45,155 nucleotides of DNA from a virus: positions 1 to 45,155 of the IMG/VR virus record IMGVR_UViG_3300044630_001916; one strand, 5' to 3'. The notes under the pieces were generated by a model. That model did no database searches. It was given only the letters and a program-made list of their open reading frames with translations, and was not told the DNA's origin. Of the stretch, positions 24,139-30,845 are shown in pieces; position 1 is the first letter of the stretch; every line of letters starts with the position of its first letter. Both the position numbers and the translations under genes were made by a program.

Positions 24139-24163
24139 ATTTCAAAATTTTTTCCTATATTTG
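24132..24163 (+). promoter_or_regulatory. Promoter before small RNA candidate 2
   Basis: TTTT at 24132-24135, 20 nt, TATATTTG at 24156-24163. It is the same arrangement as the promoter at 23496-23527, and its -33 position coincides with the T-run of the preceding hairpin. Confidence 0.45.
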
Positions 24164-24169
24164 TATTAT

Positions 24170-24236
24170 TATCTTATCATATAGATATGTAATTCAATCA
24201 ACGTAACCCCCGACTATTCTTGGTTGGGGGTTTTTT
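24170..24236 (+). ncRNA. Small RNA candidate 2
   Basis: A ~67-nt stretch between a full -7 box and a strong intrinsic terminator: AACCCCC (24205-24211) pairs with GGGGGTT (24226-24232), followed by T residues. The only ATG inside is followed directly by a stop, so it does not code for protein. This is the compact promoter-to-terminator layout of a small regulatory RNA. Confidence 0.45.
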
Positions 24237-24243
24237 ATGCACA
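24235..24243 (+). promoter_or_regulatory. DnaA-box-like site 1
   Basis: TTATGCACA fits the DnaA consensus TTATNCACA. It lies between the small RNA terminator and the 70-aa gene, 317 nt from a perfect TTATCCACA. A chance match is possible in AT-rich DNA. Confidence 0.3.
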
Positions 24244-24264
24244 AAAAAAGGGGTTTCCCCCTTT
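24243..24264 (-). terminator. Intrinsic terminator of the 70-aa gene
   Basis: On the minus strand AAAGGGG, GAAA loop, CCCCTTT, then a T-run: a perfect 7-bp stem capped by a GNRA-type tetraloop. It lies 3 nt past the stop of the 70-aa gene. Confidence 0.85.
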
Positions 24265-24266
24265 CT

Positions 24267-24479
24267 TTAAATTAATTCCCAAGTATATTTCGTACTGTTC
24301 ATCGGACTGATTAATTCTGTCTCTGAACCACCAGGACAACTATTTGGTATTATGTTGTCCCATTTGATTTGATAGTGATTAATCTTGTCAATCATAATTG
24401 GTCCTTTGGTGATAGTCCCTGTGTTTAAAATTTGGTCCCATTTTTTAAAAGCCACTCTGTCGTTGATACTTAAGTTCAT
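24267..24479 (-). CDS. Small SH3-like protein (leftward)
   Basis: A 70-residue protein, MNLSINDRVAFKKWDQ..., with TGTITKGP, YQIKWDN and ETELI segments. This alternation of short strands (a basic start, GTI turn, YxIKWD strand, exposed ETELI) resembles small SH3/KOW-like beta barrels, but I cannot name a family. It is a single-gene transcript with its own strong promoter at 24514-24545 and terminator at 24243-24264, in the middle of the control region. It may be a small regulator. Confidence 0.6.
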   Translation of the reverse strand: MNLSINDRVAFKKWDQILNTGTITKGPIMIDKINHYQIKWDNIIPNSCPGGSETELISPMNSTKYTWELI

Positions 24480-24500
24480 TTTGTTTTTATTTAAATTGTT

Positions 24501-24521
24501 TAACTTTGTGGAACAAAGTTA
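24501..24521. promoter_or_regulatory. Inverted repeat over the -7 box of the leftward promoter
   Basis: TAACTTTG, TGGAA, CAAAGTTA: a perfect 8-bp inverted repeat. Each arm read outward is itself a TAnnTTTG box, and the right arm is the -7 box of the 70-aa promoter. A dimeric repressor site is a natural reading. Confidence 0.5.
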
Positions 24522-24545
24522 AAAAGAATATTTCAATCCACCAAA
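24514..24545 (-). promoter_or_regulatory. Strong Bacteroidota-type promoter for the 70-aa gene
   Basis: On the minus strand TTTG (plus 24542-24545), 20 nt, TAACTTTG (plus 24514-24521): a full consensus match. The start codon lies 34 nt downstream of the -7 box. Confidence 0.65.
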
Positions 24546-24551
24546 AAAAAG

Positions 24552-24560
24552 TTATCCACA
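24552..24560 (+). promoter_or_regulatory. Perfect DnaA-box sequence
   Basis: TTATCCACA, the classical high-affinity DnaA box, located between the two divergent promoters in AT-rich non-coding DNA. It may mark a host-DnaA-dependent origin or a DnaA-controlled promoter. Confidence 0.4.
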
Positions 24561-24562
24561 TA

Positions 24563-24581
24563 TTTCAAAGCTTTTTTGAAA
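24563..24581. promoter_or_regulatory. Inverted repeat over the -33 box of the rightward promoter
   Basis: TTTCAAA (24563-24569) and TTTGAAA (24575-24581) with a 5-nt spacer. The right arm contains the TTTG of the 104-aa promoter. Different sequence from the repeat at 24501-24521, so probably a different binding protein. Confidence 0.4.
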
Positions 24582-24606
24582 TTACTAATATTTATTAATA
24601 CCTTTA
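24575..24606 (+). promoter_or_regulatory. Promoter for the 104-aa gene
   Basis: TTTG at 24575-24578, 20 nt, TACCTTTA at 24599-24606. One base from consensus in the -7 box, identical in layout to the promoter at 23230-23261. The ATG at 24626 would be only about 13 nt from the start of transcription. Confidence 0.55.
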
Positions 24607-24625
24607 TAAAATAAAAGGAAAAACT

Positions 24626-24940
24626 ATGGCAACAACAACAAAGAAAATTTTAAATCTACAAGACAAGGTTGAAATACTTTTAATCAAATATCCATCTCTT
24701 AGAGATTGTGATAAATTATTGTCCTCTAAGATGTGGGATATCGAGTTAAGAAAATTAAACCTTAATCCAAAGACAACCCCAACCGAAATATTTTTTTCTT
24801 TATATCAGAAAGGTTCATTATCCAACGCAGAACTTATTGGTAGGGCAAGACGTAAACTTCAAAAAGAAAAGGAAGAACTACGTGGTGAAACTTGGTATGA
24901 TAGACATACTGAAGCTGAACATACAAGAAGAACAATATAA
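24626..24940 (+). CDS. Putative regulatory protein, single rightward gene
   Basis: A 104-residue basic, helical protein: NLQDKVEILLIKYPSLRDCD, then KLLSSKMWDIELRKL, a FFSLYQKGSLSNAELIGRAR segment and RRKLQKEKEELRGETW near the end. The pattern of YPxxRDxDKLL...SxxxxxRARRKLQ...LRG resembles a family of small phage proteins I have met without a settled function; the SNAELIGRARRKLQ part could be the recognition helix of an HTH. It has its own promoter and a shared bidirectional terminator, and faces the 70-aa gene across the control region. Confidence 0.65.
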   Translation: MATTTKKILNLQDKVEILLIKYPSLRDCDKLLSSKMWDIELRKLNLNPKTTPTEIFFSLYQKGSLSNAELIGRARRKLQKEKEELRGETWYDRHTEAEHTRRTI

Positions 24941-24973
24941 AAAAAGGGTTCCACGTGGAACCCATTTTTATTT
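24941..24973. terminator. Bidirectional terminator between converging genes
   Basis: An 18-nt perfect palindrome, GGGTTCCACGTGGAACCC (24946-24963), flanked by A5 on the left and ATTTTTATTT on the right. It serves the rightward 104-aa gene and the leftward 152-aa gene that converge here. Confidence 0.85.
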
Positions 24974-24991
24974 GTGTTTGGTACGTTTAGT

Positions 24992-25450
24992 TTATTTTTC
25001 AAGTTGAGCGTAACACACGGCTAACGCTTGTTCTTGTGTATCATATTCATTTCCAATAGATTGCATACATCTTGAGATGTATTTGTCCTTTTCTTCACCA
25101 CTTTCAGGTGATGGGATAGGAAAACCTTCTTTCTTAATTTTCATTTCTTCTTTTACAGGAACACAATTTGGAACCATTCTACCATCAAGTTCTTTTAGAC
25201 CCACGGCTTCATAACCTGGCCAACAAGCACCTTCCAAACTATCTCCTTCAGCAAATGTCTTTTTCATACCCGCCTTGATTGCACCACATACCCTCTTTGC
25301 AATTTCCTCATCACCATATCTTCCCATTTGGTCAGCCATACACTCATCCCAAGGATAAGCTTCCATTTCCTGATTTTCAAAGTTATTACTTTTTTTGGTA
25401 TCACCAAATCTTAATTTGATAATCTTTGCTAATTTATCTTGGTTGTTCAT
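24992..25450 (-). CDS. Cys-rich virion-associated protein at the end of the head operon
   Basis: A 152-residue acidic protein with motifs I associate with genes around phage protease and capsid clusters: YPWDECMADQMGRYGDEEIA followed by KRVCGAIKAG, WPGYEAVGLKELDGRMVPNC, and YISRCMQSIGNEYDTQEQAL ending AVCYAQLEK. The paired Cys residues may form disulphides or bind metal. It overlaps the 69-aa gene by 4 nt and is the last gene of the leftward head operon before the terminator. Function is unknown; I infer a minor structural role. Confidence 0.55.
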   Translation of the reverse strand: MNNQDKLAKIIKLRFGDTKKSNNFENQEMEAYPWDECMADQMGRYGDEEIAKRVCGAIKAGMKKTFAEGDSLEGACWPGYEAVGLKELDGRMVPNCVPVKEEMKIKKEGFPIPSPESGEEKDKYISRCMQSIGNEYDTQEQALAVCYAQLEK

Positions 25451-25656
25451 ACTGATAGTTTTTTTAATTGTTGTATGTTGATTGATTTATTATAAAGAAA
25501 AACACTAGAATAATTATGATTAACCCAATCCAAAAATTGTTTTTGGGTCATCTTATATTTCTTCTCATAGTCAATTTCTAACATCCTTTCGTAATAAAGG
25601 CTTTTATTATAGGGTGCAAGTTCTTGTTCATTAGGTCGTGGTAATTCCAATATCAT
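25447..25656 (-). CDS. Hypothetical 69-aa protein
   Basis: A small soluble protein, MILELPRPNEQELAPYNKSL..., containing YKMTQKQFLDWVNHNY. No family recognised. It overlaps both neighbours by 4 nt, which shows tight translational coupling in the head operon. No membrane or signal segment is visible. Confidence 0.55.
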   Translation of the reverse strand: MILELPRPNEQELAPYNKSLYYERMLEIDYEKKYKMTQKQFLDWVNHNYSSVFLYNKSINIQQLKKLSV

Positions 25657-25913
25657 AATCTGTTTTTGTTTTTTAAATTTCTATTCTCATCCATCAAAAT
25701 TTCAACTTTCTTTTCAAGTTGTTGAATTTTATTATTTAGTTCGTGTATCTCTGTTTTTAAATCGTCAATAATATTCTTATAGATATTAATTGATAATTCA
25801 AGGTTACGCAATACTTGATTGTCTGTATCGGCTTGTTGTTTACGTTTACCAACAAACCAACCAGCAATACCTGTTAGTGCGTTTGAAATGATAAGTAATA
25901 ATTCTGTGTTCAT
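25653..25913 (-). CDS. Small membrane protein with coiled coil (holin- or spanin-like?)
   Basis: An 86-residue protein with a short N-terminal membrane-like segment (LLLIISNALTGIAGWFVG, residues ~5-22), a basic patch (KRKQQ) and a long coiled coil (LELSINIYKNIIDDLKTEIH onward, rich in Lys/Glu/Leu/Asn). One transmembrane helix plus coiled coil is seen in inner-membrane spanins and some holin-associated proteins, and this is the only lysis-type candidate in the window. No lipobox partner or endolysin is visible, so the lysis role is tentative. Confidence 0.5.
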   Translation of the reverse strand: MNTELLLIISNALTGIAGWFVGKRKQQADTDNQVLRNLELSINIYKNIIDDLKTEIHELNNKIQQLEKKVEILMDENRNLKNKNRL

Positions 25914-25914
25914 A

Positions 25915-26535
25915 TTAATAGCAGTCTGAACAAGGTGGGTTCTCGTGTTCTAATTCAGAGTAAGATTGTAATCCACTTCTCCAAACATCTTTTTTAGAGT
26001 AACCTTTTCTTGTTGTGTGTCTTAAGAAAATACCATTATTATATTTTTGACTACGGTCTGGTATCATACCATCAATCGTAGATTGTGTATTGTATTGTGG
26101 GAATTTATTCTGACCTCTACCAATTAATAAATAATCTTGTAGTCTGGTCATATAAAAATCTGCACGTTGTTTTTGTACATTACGTAGATACTTCATTGTT
26201 TCAATGTCAACAGATGTTGCATTTTCCATCATACCTTCAACGATACCTCTGTTCATTGTTCTGTAATGTAAATGCGGTATGGCGTTGAAGTAAGCTGTTT
26301 GAATTAAGAATGGTTGGATATAATCATCTACCAAAGTTTTTTCATCGGCATTGAATGTATTACCTGTTGAAGATACTTGGTTCATAAGATGTTCATAGAA
26401 TAATGTACCCAATATTGTTTGAAGGTCAATATCCTGTGCAATTTGAATTTCTGCTTTCAAAACATCCATATCAACATTCTTATTGATATTAGTGAATGCT
26501 TTTAATTTTGTTTCTGATATTAATAATACACCCAT
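25915..26535 (-). CDS. Head-tail connector/adaptor-like protein
   Basis: A 206-residue protein (MGVLLISETKLKAFTNINKN...), helical with IQIAQDIDLQTILGTLFYEH, a YIQPFLIQTAYFNAIPHLHY stretch and a Cys-containing end (PPCSDCY). The composition and the position directly after the portal match adaptor-type proteins of Bacteroidota phages that bridge portal and tail. I recall a family of this type but cannot confirm it without a search. It starts 2 nt after the portal stop. Confidence 0.55.
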   Translation of the reverse strand: MGVLLISETKLKAFTNINKNVDMDVLKAEIQIAQDIDLQTILGTLFYEHLMNQVSSTGNTFNADEKTLVDDYIQPFLIQTAYFNAIPHLHYRTMNRGIVEGMMENATSVDIETMKYLRNVQKQRADFYMTRLQDYLLIGRGQNKFPQYNTQSTIDGMIPDRSQKYNNGIFLRHTTRKGYSKKDVWRSGLQSYSELEHENPPCSDCY

Positions 26536-26537
26536 TG

Positions 26538-27890
26538 TTAGTTATAATTTAATTCTTCTTCACCTAACCACGCGTTGCATTGTTCTTCGGTTAATCCATA
26601 ACCAGCCATTAACATCTGCATTGCCTGTGCTCTATTTATTTTTTCTTTATTATACTCACGTACAATTCTTAATAAACCCTGATATTCTCTCCCCTTCAAT
26701 CCTTTGATATTCTCGTTGATTGCAGGTCCTTCTGATTCTGCTTCAACAGATGTAACAGGTTTATCAACCACAGCAGGATTTTGTGTTACATCACCAGTAA
26801 CAAATAAACTCAATGGTTTAATTTCAAATGTAGTTGGAACATTAAACTTTAATGAAACCAATTTATTAAATGTTGGTAACATTTCATTTTGATATGGTTG
26901 TATAACCATTTTACGGAAATATTCTGAATGTTCAACAATCTCATTTCCACCACCTAATTTTCCTGATGTTGCAATACCGAATAATTCAGCAGATGAAACT
27001 CTATGTGCTGATAAGATTGAACGTGTAATATCATCATTTAATGATTGATAATAGTTGTCGTTATCGTTACGTGGTATTTGGATAATTTCAGGAGATTGTT
27101 CCTTACTCTCGTTGAATGATATAATTGCTTGTCCTGCGTTGTCAGTTCCACCATATTGTGCTTCCAATGCACGAACCAAAGTTCTTTGTTCTTCTTCACC
27201 AGGTATTCCATTTGTATAGTTAATCCAAAGTGACGGGACCATACCCTTACGAAGATTATTCATATGGAAATTTTTAGCCTCTATGTCTGTTTCAATTGAA
27301 CGTTGACCAGCAGACCAATCAGGGATTGGATAGTAAGTTAATGATGGTTGATAAGCTTTAAAGTAATAAATTTGTGAACCACCTTTCTCTTGACTGAATG
27401 CTGGATATTCTTCTGGTGGATATTTTTTAACATAACTCCAATCAGCAGAATAGAAATAAGTGTCAATCTCATCTTTATCATTTAATTTAGCACTACGAAC
27501 TCTACTGAAGTCCAAATGGTAAATTTCTGCAATTTGTTTTTTATCTTTTGTCCATACAACATTTAAACTAAATCCACCAAATAACATAAAATCCAAAGCA
27601 CATTTTCTCATTACTTCTGCAACATTCTCTTTTGGATTGATAAGATTGACTGACGCCATTGGGTTATTTAATGATACAATACCATCACCCATTATTTGGT
27701 TTACTTTAGATGTAACTACTGCTTTATGAATTGCACAGTTATCATATAAACCTATAAAGTATTGTGGAAGTAAGTTGTTCTCACCATAAAAAACCCAGGG
27801 GTATCTTTGCAAAACCTCGGAGAAAATAGGTAATGAAGCCTTTTCAAACTTAATACTTTTAAATTCTGATTTTTTTATTTCTTCACTCAT
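26538..27890 (-). CDS. Portal protein
   Basis: A 450-residue protein with the HK97/PBSX-like portal pattern. It has an N-terminal region with VFYGENNLLPQYFIGLY, then NCAIHKAVVTSKVNQIMGDG. A LDFMLFGGFSLNVVW segment follows and later HLDFSRVR. Near residue ~300 is a SILSAHRVSSAELFGIATSG segment, followed by EYFRKMVIQPYQNEMLPTFN. The portal forms the ring through which DNA is packaged and to which the neck attaches. Unusually it lies 3' of the capsid gene and far from terminase. It is coupled to the connector downstream and to the 124-aa gene upstream (2 nt spacing). Confidence 0.85.
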   Translation of the reverse strand: MSEEIKKSEFKSIKFEKASLPIFSEVLQRYPWVFYGENNLLPQYFIGLYDNCAIHKAVVTSKVNQIMGDGIVSLNNPMASVNLINPKENVAEVMRKCALDFMLFGGFSLNVVWTKDKKQIAEIYHLDFSRVRSAKLNDKDEIDTYFYSADWSYVKKYPPEEYPAFSQEKGGSQIYYFKAYQPSLTYYPIPDWSAGQRSIETDIEAKNFHMNNLRKGMVPSLWINYTNGIPGEEEQRTLVRALEAQYGGTDNAGQAIISFNESKEQSPEIIQIPRNDNDNYYQSLNDDITRSILSAHRVSSAELFGIATSGKLGGGNEIVEHSEYFRKMVIQPYQNEMLPTFNKLVSLKFNVPTTFEIKPLSLFVTGDVTQNPAVVDKPVTSVEAESEGPAINENIKGLKGREYQGLLRIVREYNKEKINRAQAMQMLMAGYGLTEEQCNAWLGEEELNYN

Positions 27891-27892
27891 AA

Positions 27893-28267
27893 TTAATCTT
27901 GTATGTATATATAATTTTCATTTACTTCATTAGGTGATTCATAAGTTGTAAATAGTGGTTCTTCCTCATTTCCTTCAAGTATAGCAATACCCGTAAAAAC
28001 AAGTTCAGTTCCATTACCATAAATCTTTAATTGATATTCACCTTCGTAATTTAAGTCTTGTCCAGCGTCTTGTAAATTCAATATTATCTCACAGTATCTT
28101 ATGTTTTGTGCATATTCAGCAGGGTCAGCAGTATCAACTGTATAACTCTTAACCTCTTGTGACATAATGTGTGTGAAAGTCAACGTATAAGCACTAAATG
28201 AAGTTGTAGTGTTATTGTTGATATTCATCACTAATTCGTTTTGTTGTCCTTTTTGTAGATATAGCAT
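27893..28267 (-). CDS. Small beta-rich virion protein
   Basis: A 124-residue protein (MLYLQKGQQNELVMNINNNT...) with strand-rich content: SAYTLTFTHIMSQEVKSYTV, RYCEIILNL and YEGEYQLKIYG, then an acidic tail. This layout of GQxN, a Thr/Ser beta segment and a YxLxIYGNG strand is familiar from Bacteroidota phage virion clusters, where it is a structural protein of unknown role. It is the first gene after the tandem terminator that follows the capsid unit, and precedes the portal by 2 nt. Confidence 0.55.
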   Translation of the reverse strand: MLYLQKGQQNELVMNINNNTTTSFSAYTLTFTHIMSQEVKSYTVDTADPAEYAQNIRYCEIILNLQDAGQDLNYEGEYQLKIYGNGTELVFTGIAILEGNEEEPLFTTYESPNEVNENYIYIQD

Positions 28268-28299
28268 AATATAATCCCTATATAACTAAATATAAAAAA

Positions 28300-28352
28300 A
28301 ACCAAATTGAATTGGTAGTTATAAAAAAAGGGGACAAAAGTCCCCCCTCTTT
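28300..28352 (-). terminator. Strong intrinsic terminator after the capsid unit
   Basis: On the minus strand GGGGAC, TTTT loop, GTCCCC (plus 28330-28345), followed by a T-run. A second weaker hairpin (ACCAA/TTGGT near 28301-28317) with its own T-run follows. Together they separate highly expressed capsid genes from portal genes. Confidence 0.8.
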
Positions 28353-28402
28353 TTTGATTTAGATATAGAAATTCAGTCCACAACAGACCTACTGTTTTCT
28401 AA

Positions 28403-28945
28403 TTAATCGTTAAAACCACCCGCAGTGAAGATTGATGTTAAAACACCATCAACTACACTTGCTGGTTGTGGTTCTTGACCAGTAAAGATTAATTCAAATC
28501 CGTTTCTGTCACCATAAGCAGTACCAGTAGCGGCAGAACCACCACTTAAATACATACCATTAACTTGACCTAAATAGTATTGAACATCGTTTTGGTCTAT
28601 GGCAATAATTTGTATTTGGTCGTTTTGACCTAATACTTTCAATTGGTTTCTCTTGTCTTGGTCGTACTTGAAAAGAACAGCAGTTAAAACTTGTTCCCAA
28701 AAGATTGTACCATTTTCAAAGTTCTTTGTAGTATTTTGAGCTAAAGAAGAAGTGTTTCTTTTTAACTCAAATTGGAACCAAGTACCAGCACCAGTAATAC
28801 CAGTAATTGCACCATCACCATCTATAGCTATTGAAGCCACAGAAGGTTCAGTTGAACCTGTAGCACCTAACACCCAAATGGATTTAATACCACCAATTCC
28901 GTCAGAACATCCTAATTGAACACCTGAAGATATATAACAACTCAT
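28403..28945 (-). CDS. Major structural protein next to capsid (tail tube or head decoration)
   Basis: A 180-residue protein that opens with MSCYISSGVQLGCSDGIGGI, then AIDGDGAITGITGAGTWFQF and ENGTIFWEQVLTAVLFKYDQ, and has a C-terminal NGFELIFTGQEPQPASVV. This pattern (Cys pair, GITG, ENGT, later FTGQEP) recurs in Bacteroidota phages beside the major capsid gene. Its size, beta content and place between capsid and portal genes fit a tail tube or decoration protein. Its own small transcription unit with the capsid gene, closed by a strong terminator, suggests high expression. Which of the two roles is open. Confidence 0.6.
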   Translation of the reverse strand: MSCYISSGVQLGCSDGIGGIKSIWVLGATGSTEPSVASIAIDGDGAITGITGAGTWFQFELKRNTSSLAQNTTKNFENGTIFWEQVLTAVLFKYDQDKRNQLKVLGQNDQIQIIAIDQNDVQYYLGQVNGMYLSGGSAATGTAYGDRNGFELIFTGQEPQPASVVDGVLTSIFTAGGFND

Positions 28946-28983
28946 ATTATTTATATTAATTTGTTTCTGTTTATTTTAAAATT

Positions 28984-29002
28984 GTGGGGCCTTTCACCCC
29001 AC
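28984..29002 (-). terminator. Hairpin after the capsid gene (weak terminator or attenuator)
   Basis: GTGGGG and CCCCAC around a 7-nt loop, 16 nt past the capsid stop codon. On the minus strand it is followed by AATTTTAAAAT rather than a clean T-run, so it probably stabilises the capsid message or reduces read-through into the 180-aa gene. Confidence 0.5.
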
Positions 29003-29017
29003 AGGTTTTTAGTGATA

Positions 29018-30001
29018 TTAAGCTAAGTTATTTGTTGCGAAATAAGCTGTTGAACCAAACAATGCAATTTGTGCACCGTAGTTGTAGTTAGCTCTCAAAC
29101 GTAACTCATCGAAATCTTTTGAGTACCAGATAACTAATTTTTCGTGGTCGCTCATCAAGTCAAAACCAACAACCATATATTGTGCAGGTCCGATAACAAC
29201 TTGGTTAGAACCAGCTAATCCGATTGTAGGGATTACCTTAACATTTGAGTTTGGATGCATTACTAACATTGCACCGTCTCCACCGATTTGTTTTGCACCA
29301 TCGATGTAGTTAGCGAAGAAGTTAGCTCTTGTTAAAGCCTGTAAATACAGCCTATAGTTGGCGAATGACATAAATACTAACAAATCTTCACGAGATTGTG
29401 CATCATCAGAAAGTGAGTTGATTAATTTATCAACTTCTGTGATTGGGTTACCAGATACACCGTAAGCTGCAGATGAACTGAATGCTACACCACCTGAGTT
29501 AGCAACACCAGTTGTACCTGTTGAGATTAATCTTTTGAAACCATCAAAACAATCAGCAGAAGCAACAGTTGTAGCTTGCCACAATTTTTGTTCAATTCTT
29601 TGTTGAATTTGTTTTACTTTAAGGTCAGCAATTTGTTGTTCAAATGGAACAGTTTCTTGAGTTTGACCTGGAGCCATTAACATTGACTGATATGTATCAT
29701 ATAAGTCTTGGTAACAAAGTGCTTCATTATATTTTTCAGCACAAGTTGTAATACTTCTTTGAGTGAAAGTTGTAGTAGTACCTGAATTTGGGTTCCATCC
29801 ACACTCACCTGCTTGGAACTCAACATTTGAATTTAATAGGTTCAATGCTTGTGTACCTTTAATACCCAATCTTACGTTAGTATATTTTGGGGTTGTAGCA
29901 CCTACAAGTGCTTTTGCTAATAATTCTCCACCAACTTGGTCAACGTATCCACCGATAGTTGCTACGTCATATGAGAATTGTTCACGAGATAAAATTTTCA
30001 T
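29018..30001 (-). CDS. Major capsid protein (HK97-like fold expected)
   Basis: A 327-residue protein directly downstream of protease and scaffold genes, the usual place for a capsid gene. Landmarks: ECGWNPNSGTTTTFTQRSIT, EKYNEALCYQDLYDTYQSML, QQIADLKVKQIQQRIEQKLW and a C-terminal part with MVVGFDLMSDHEKLVIWYSK. This combination is typical of capsid proteins in Bacteroidota siphoviruses. The upstream leader is A/T-only with no Shine-Dalgarno, as expected for that phylum. It is followed by a hairpin and the 180-aa structural gene, a likely high-expression unit. The fold is inferred, not shown. Confidence 0.8.
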   Translation of the reverse strand: MKILSREQFSYDVATIGGYVDQVGGELLAKALVGATTPKYTNVRLGIKGTQALNLLNSNVEFQAGECGWNPNSGTTTTFTQRSITTCAEKYNEALCYQDLYDTYQSMLMAPGQTQETVPFEQQIADLKVKQIQQRIEQKLWQATTVASADCFDGFKRLISTGTTGVANSGGVAFSSSAAYGVSGNPITEVDKLINSLSDDAQSREDLLVFMSFANYRLYLQALTRANFFANYIDGAKQIGGDGAMLVMHPNSNVKVIPTIGLAGSNQVVIGPAQYMVVGFDLMSDHEKLVIWYSKDFDELRLRANYNYGAQIALFGSTAYFATNNLA

Positions 30002-30025
30002 AATTTTAATTTTTTATTTTTTTTT

Positions 30026-30778
30026 TTAATTATTTGATTTTCTTAATGACATTATTTTTGAAATCTTTGAATCAATATTGTCATCTATTTCTTGTTTATT
30101 AAAATCAGTTTTTCCATTAGCAATAGGTCTTGCTGATGGTTCTTTTTTGAAAGAGTTAAATTCATTTTTAACACTCTCTAATTGAGTTTCCATAGCGGCC
30201 ATCTTCTCAGACATTTTCTTTACAAAGTCCTTCAATAGACCCATTACTTCATCTTCAATTATAACTTCTTTATTTACAGGTGCTTTTGGTTCACCTTCTG
30301 GTAAAGGTTCTCCTTCACCTTCTTCTTCCATAGCTTCTTCAACAGAAACGATAACTCCGTCTTTGGTTTCAACCTTAGTCGTGTCTTCAAGTTCGTGTTT
30401 TCCATCAGGTGCAGGTACTTCTGCATCAGGTGTAACAACAACAACTTTAGCACCAGGTACTAATTCTTCACCTTCAACTTTGATTTCAGTTCCATCAACA
30501 AGCTTAGCAGAAATAAAGATTTCTTTTACAGATTTAATTTCACCATCTTTTACCTCTATGTTGAAATTCTCAACAAGACGATATGAACCAGTCTCTAATG
30601 CAACTCTATTAAACTCATCATTAAGTTTAGTGATTTTCTCACCAGCCTTTAATTCAGGGGTTTCAACGATTGTATTATCTTCTAATTTGAAAGATTTTAG
30701 AGTAGGTTCGTCAGACATAAAACCAAATTGTAACATCAATTTCTTAATTTCAGCGATTGCGGTTTTTGATTTTGACAT
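30026..30778 (-). CDS. Capsid scaffold protein
   Basis: A 250-residue acidic protein. The central part has repeated beta units of the form LEDxTxVxxxxLxxGxxV (KLEDNTIVETPELKAGEKIT, LVDGTEIKVEGEELVPGAKV) and VTPDAEVPAPDGKHELEDTT. An acidic EEEGEGEPLPEGEPKAP linker follows, then a C-terminal coiled coil (MGLLKDFVKKMSEKMAAMET) and a basic tail. This order is typical of scaffold proteins in Bacteroidota phages and fits its place between protease and capsid. The basic C-terminal end probably contacts capsid subunits during assembly. Confidence 0.75.
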   Translation of the reverse strand: MSKSKTAIAEIKKLMLQFGFMSDEPTLKSFKLEDNTIVETPELKAGEKITKLNDEFNRVALETGSYRLVENFNIEVKDGEIKSVKEIFISAKLVDGTEIKVEGEELVPGAKVVVVTPDAEVPAPDGKHELEDTTKVETKDGVIVSVEEAMEEEGEGEPLPEGEPKAPVNKEVIIEDEVMGLLKDFVKKMSEKMAAMETQLESVKNEFNSFKKEPSARPIANGKTDFNKQEIDDNIDSKISKIMSLRKSNN

Positions 30779-30815
30779 AATTTCTAAATTGTTTTTTATT
30801 TATTTGTTCTATTAT

Positions 30816-30845
30816 TAAATATACTTTTTTATATATATTACCAAA
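30816..30845 (-). promoter_or_regulatory. Possible promoter for the scaffold-capsid unit
   Basis: On the minus strand TTTG (plus 30842-30845), 18 nt, TATATTTA (plus 30816-30823). Spacing is shorter than usual and the region is AT-rich, so chance is possible; position 38 nt before the scaffold start codon is suitable. Confidence 0.3.

Noticed and set aside
24006-24206. Plus-strand 66-aa hydrophobic open frame
   Set aside because: It starts within a terminator hairpin, runs through the T-run and covers hairpin and promoter-like elements; its Phe/Tyr/Ile content is typical of untranslated AT-rich DNA.
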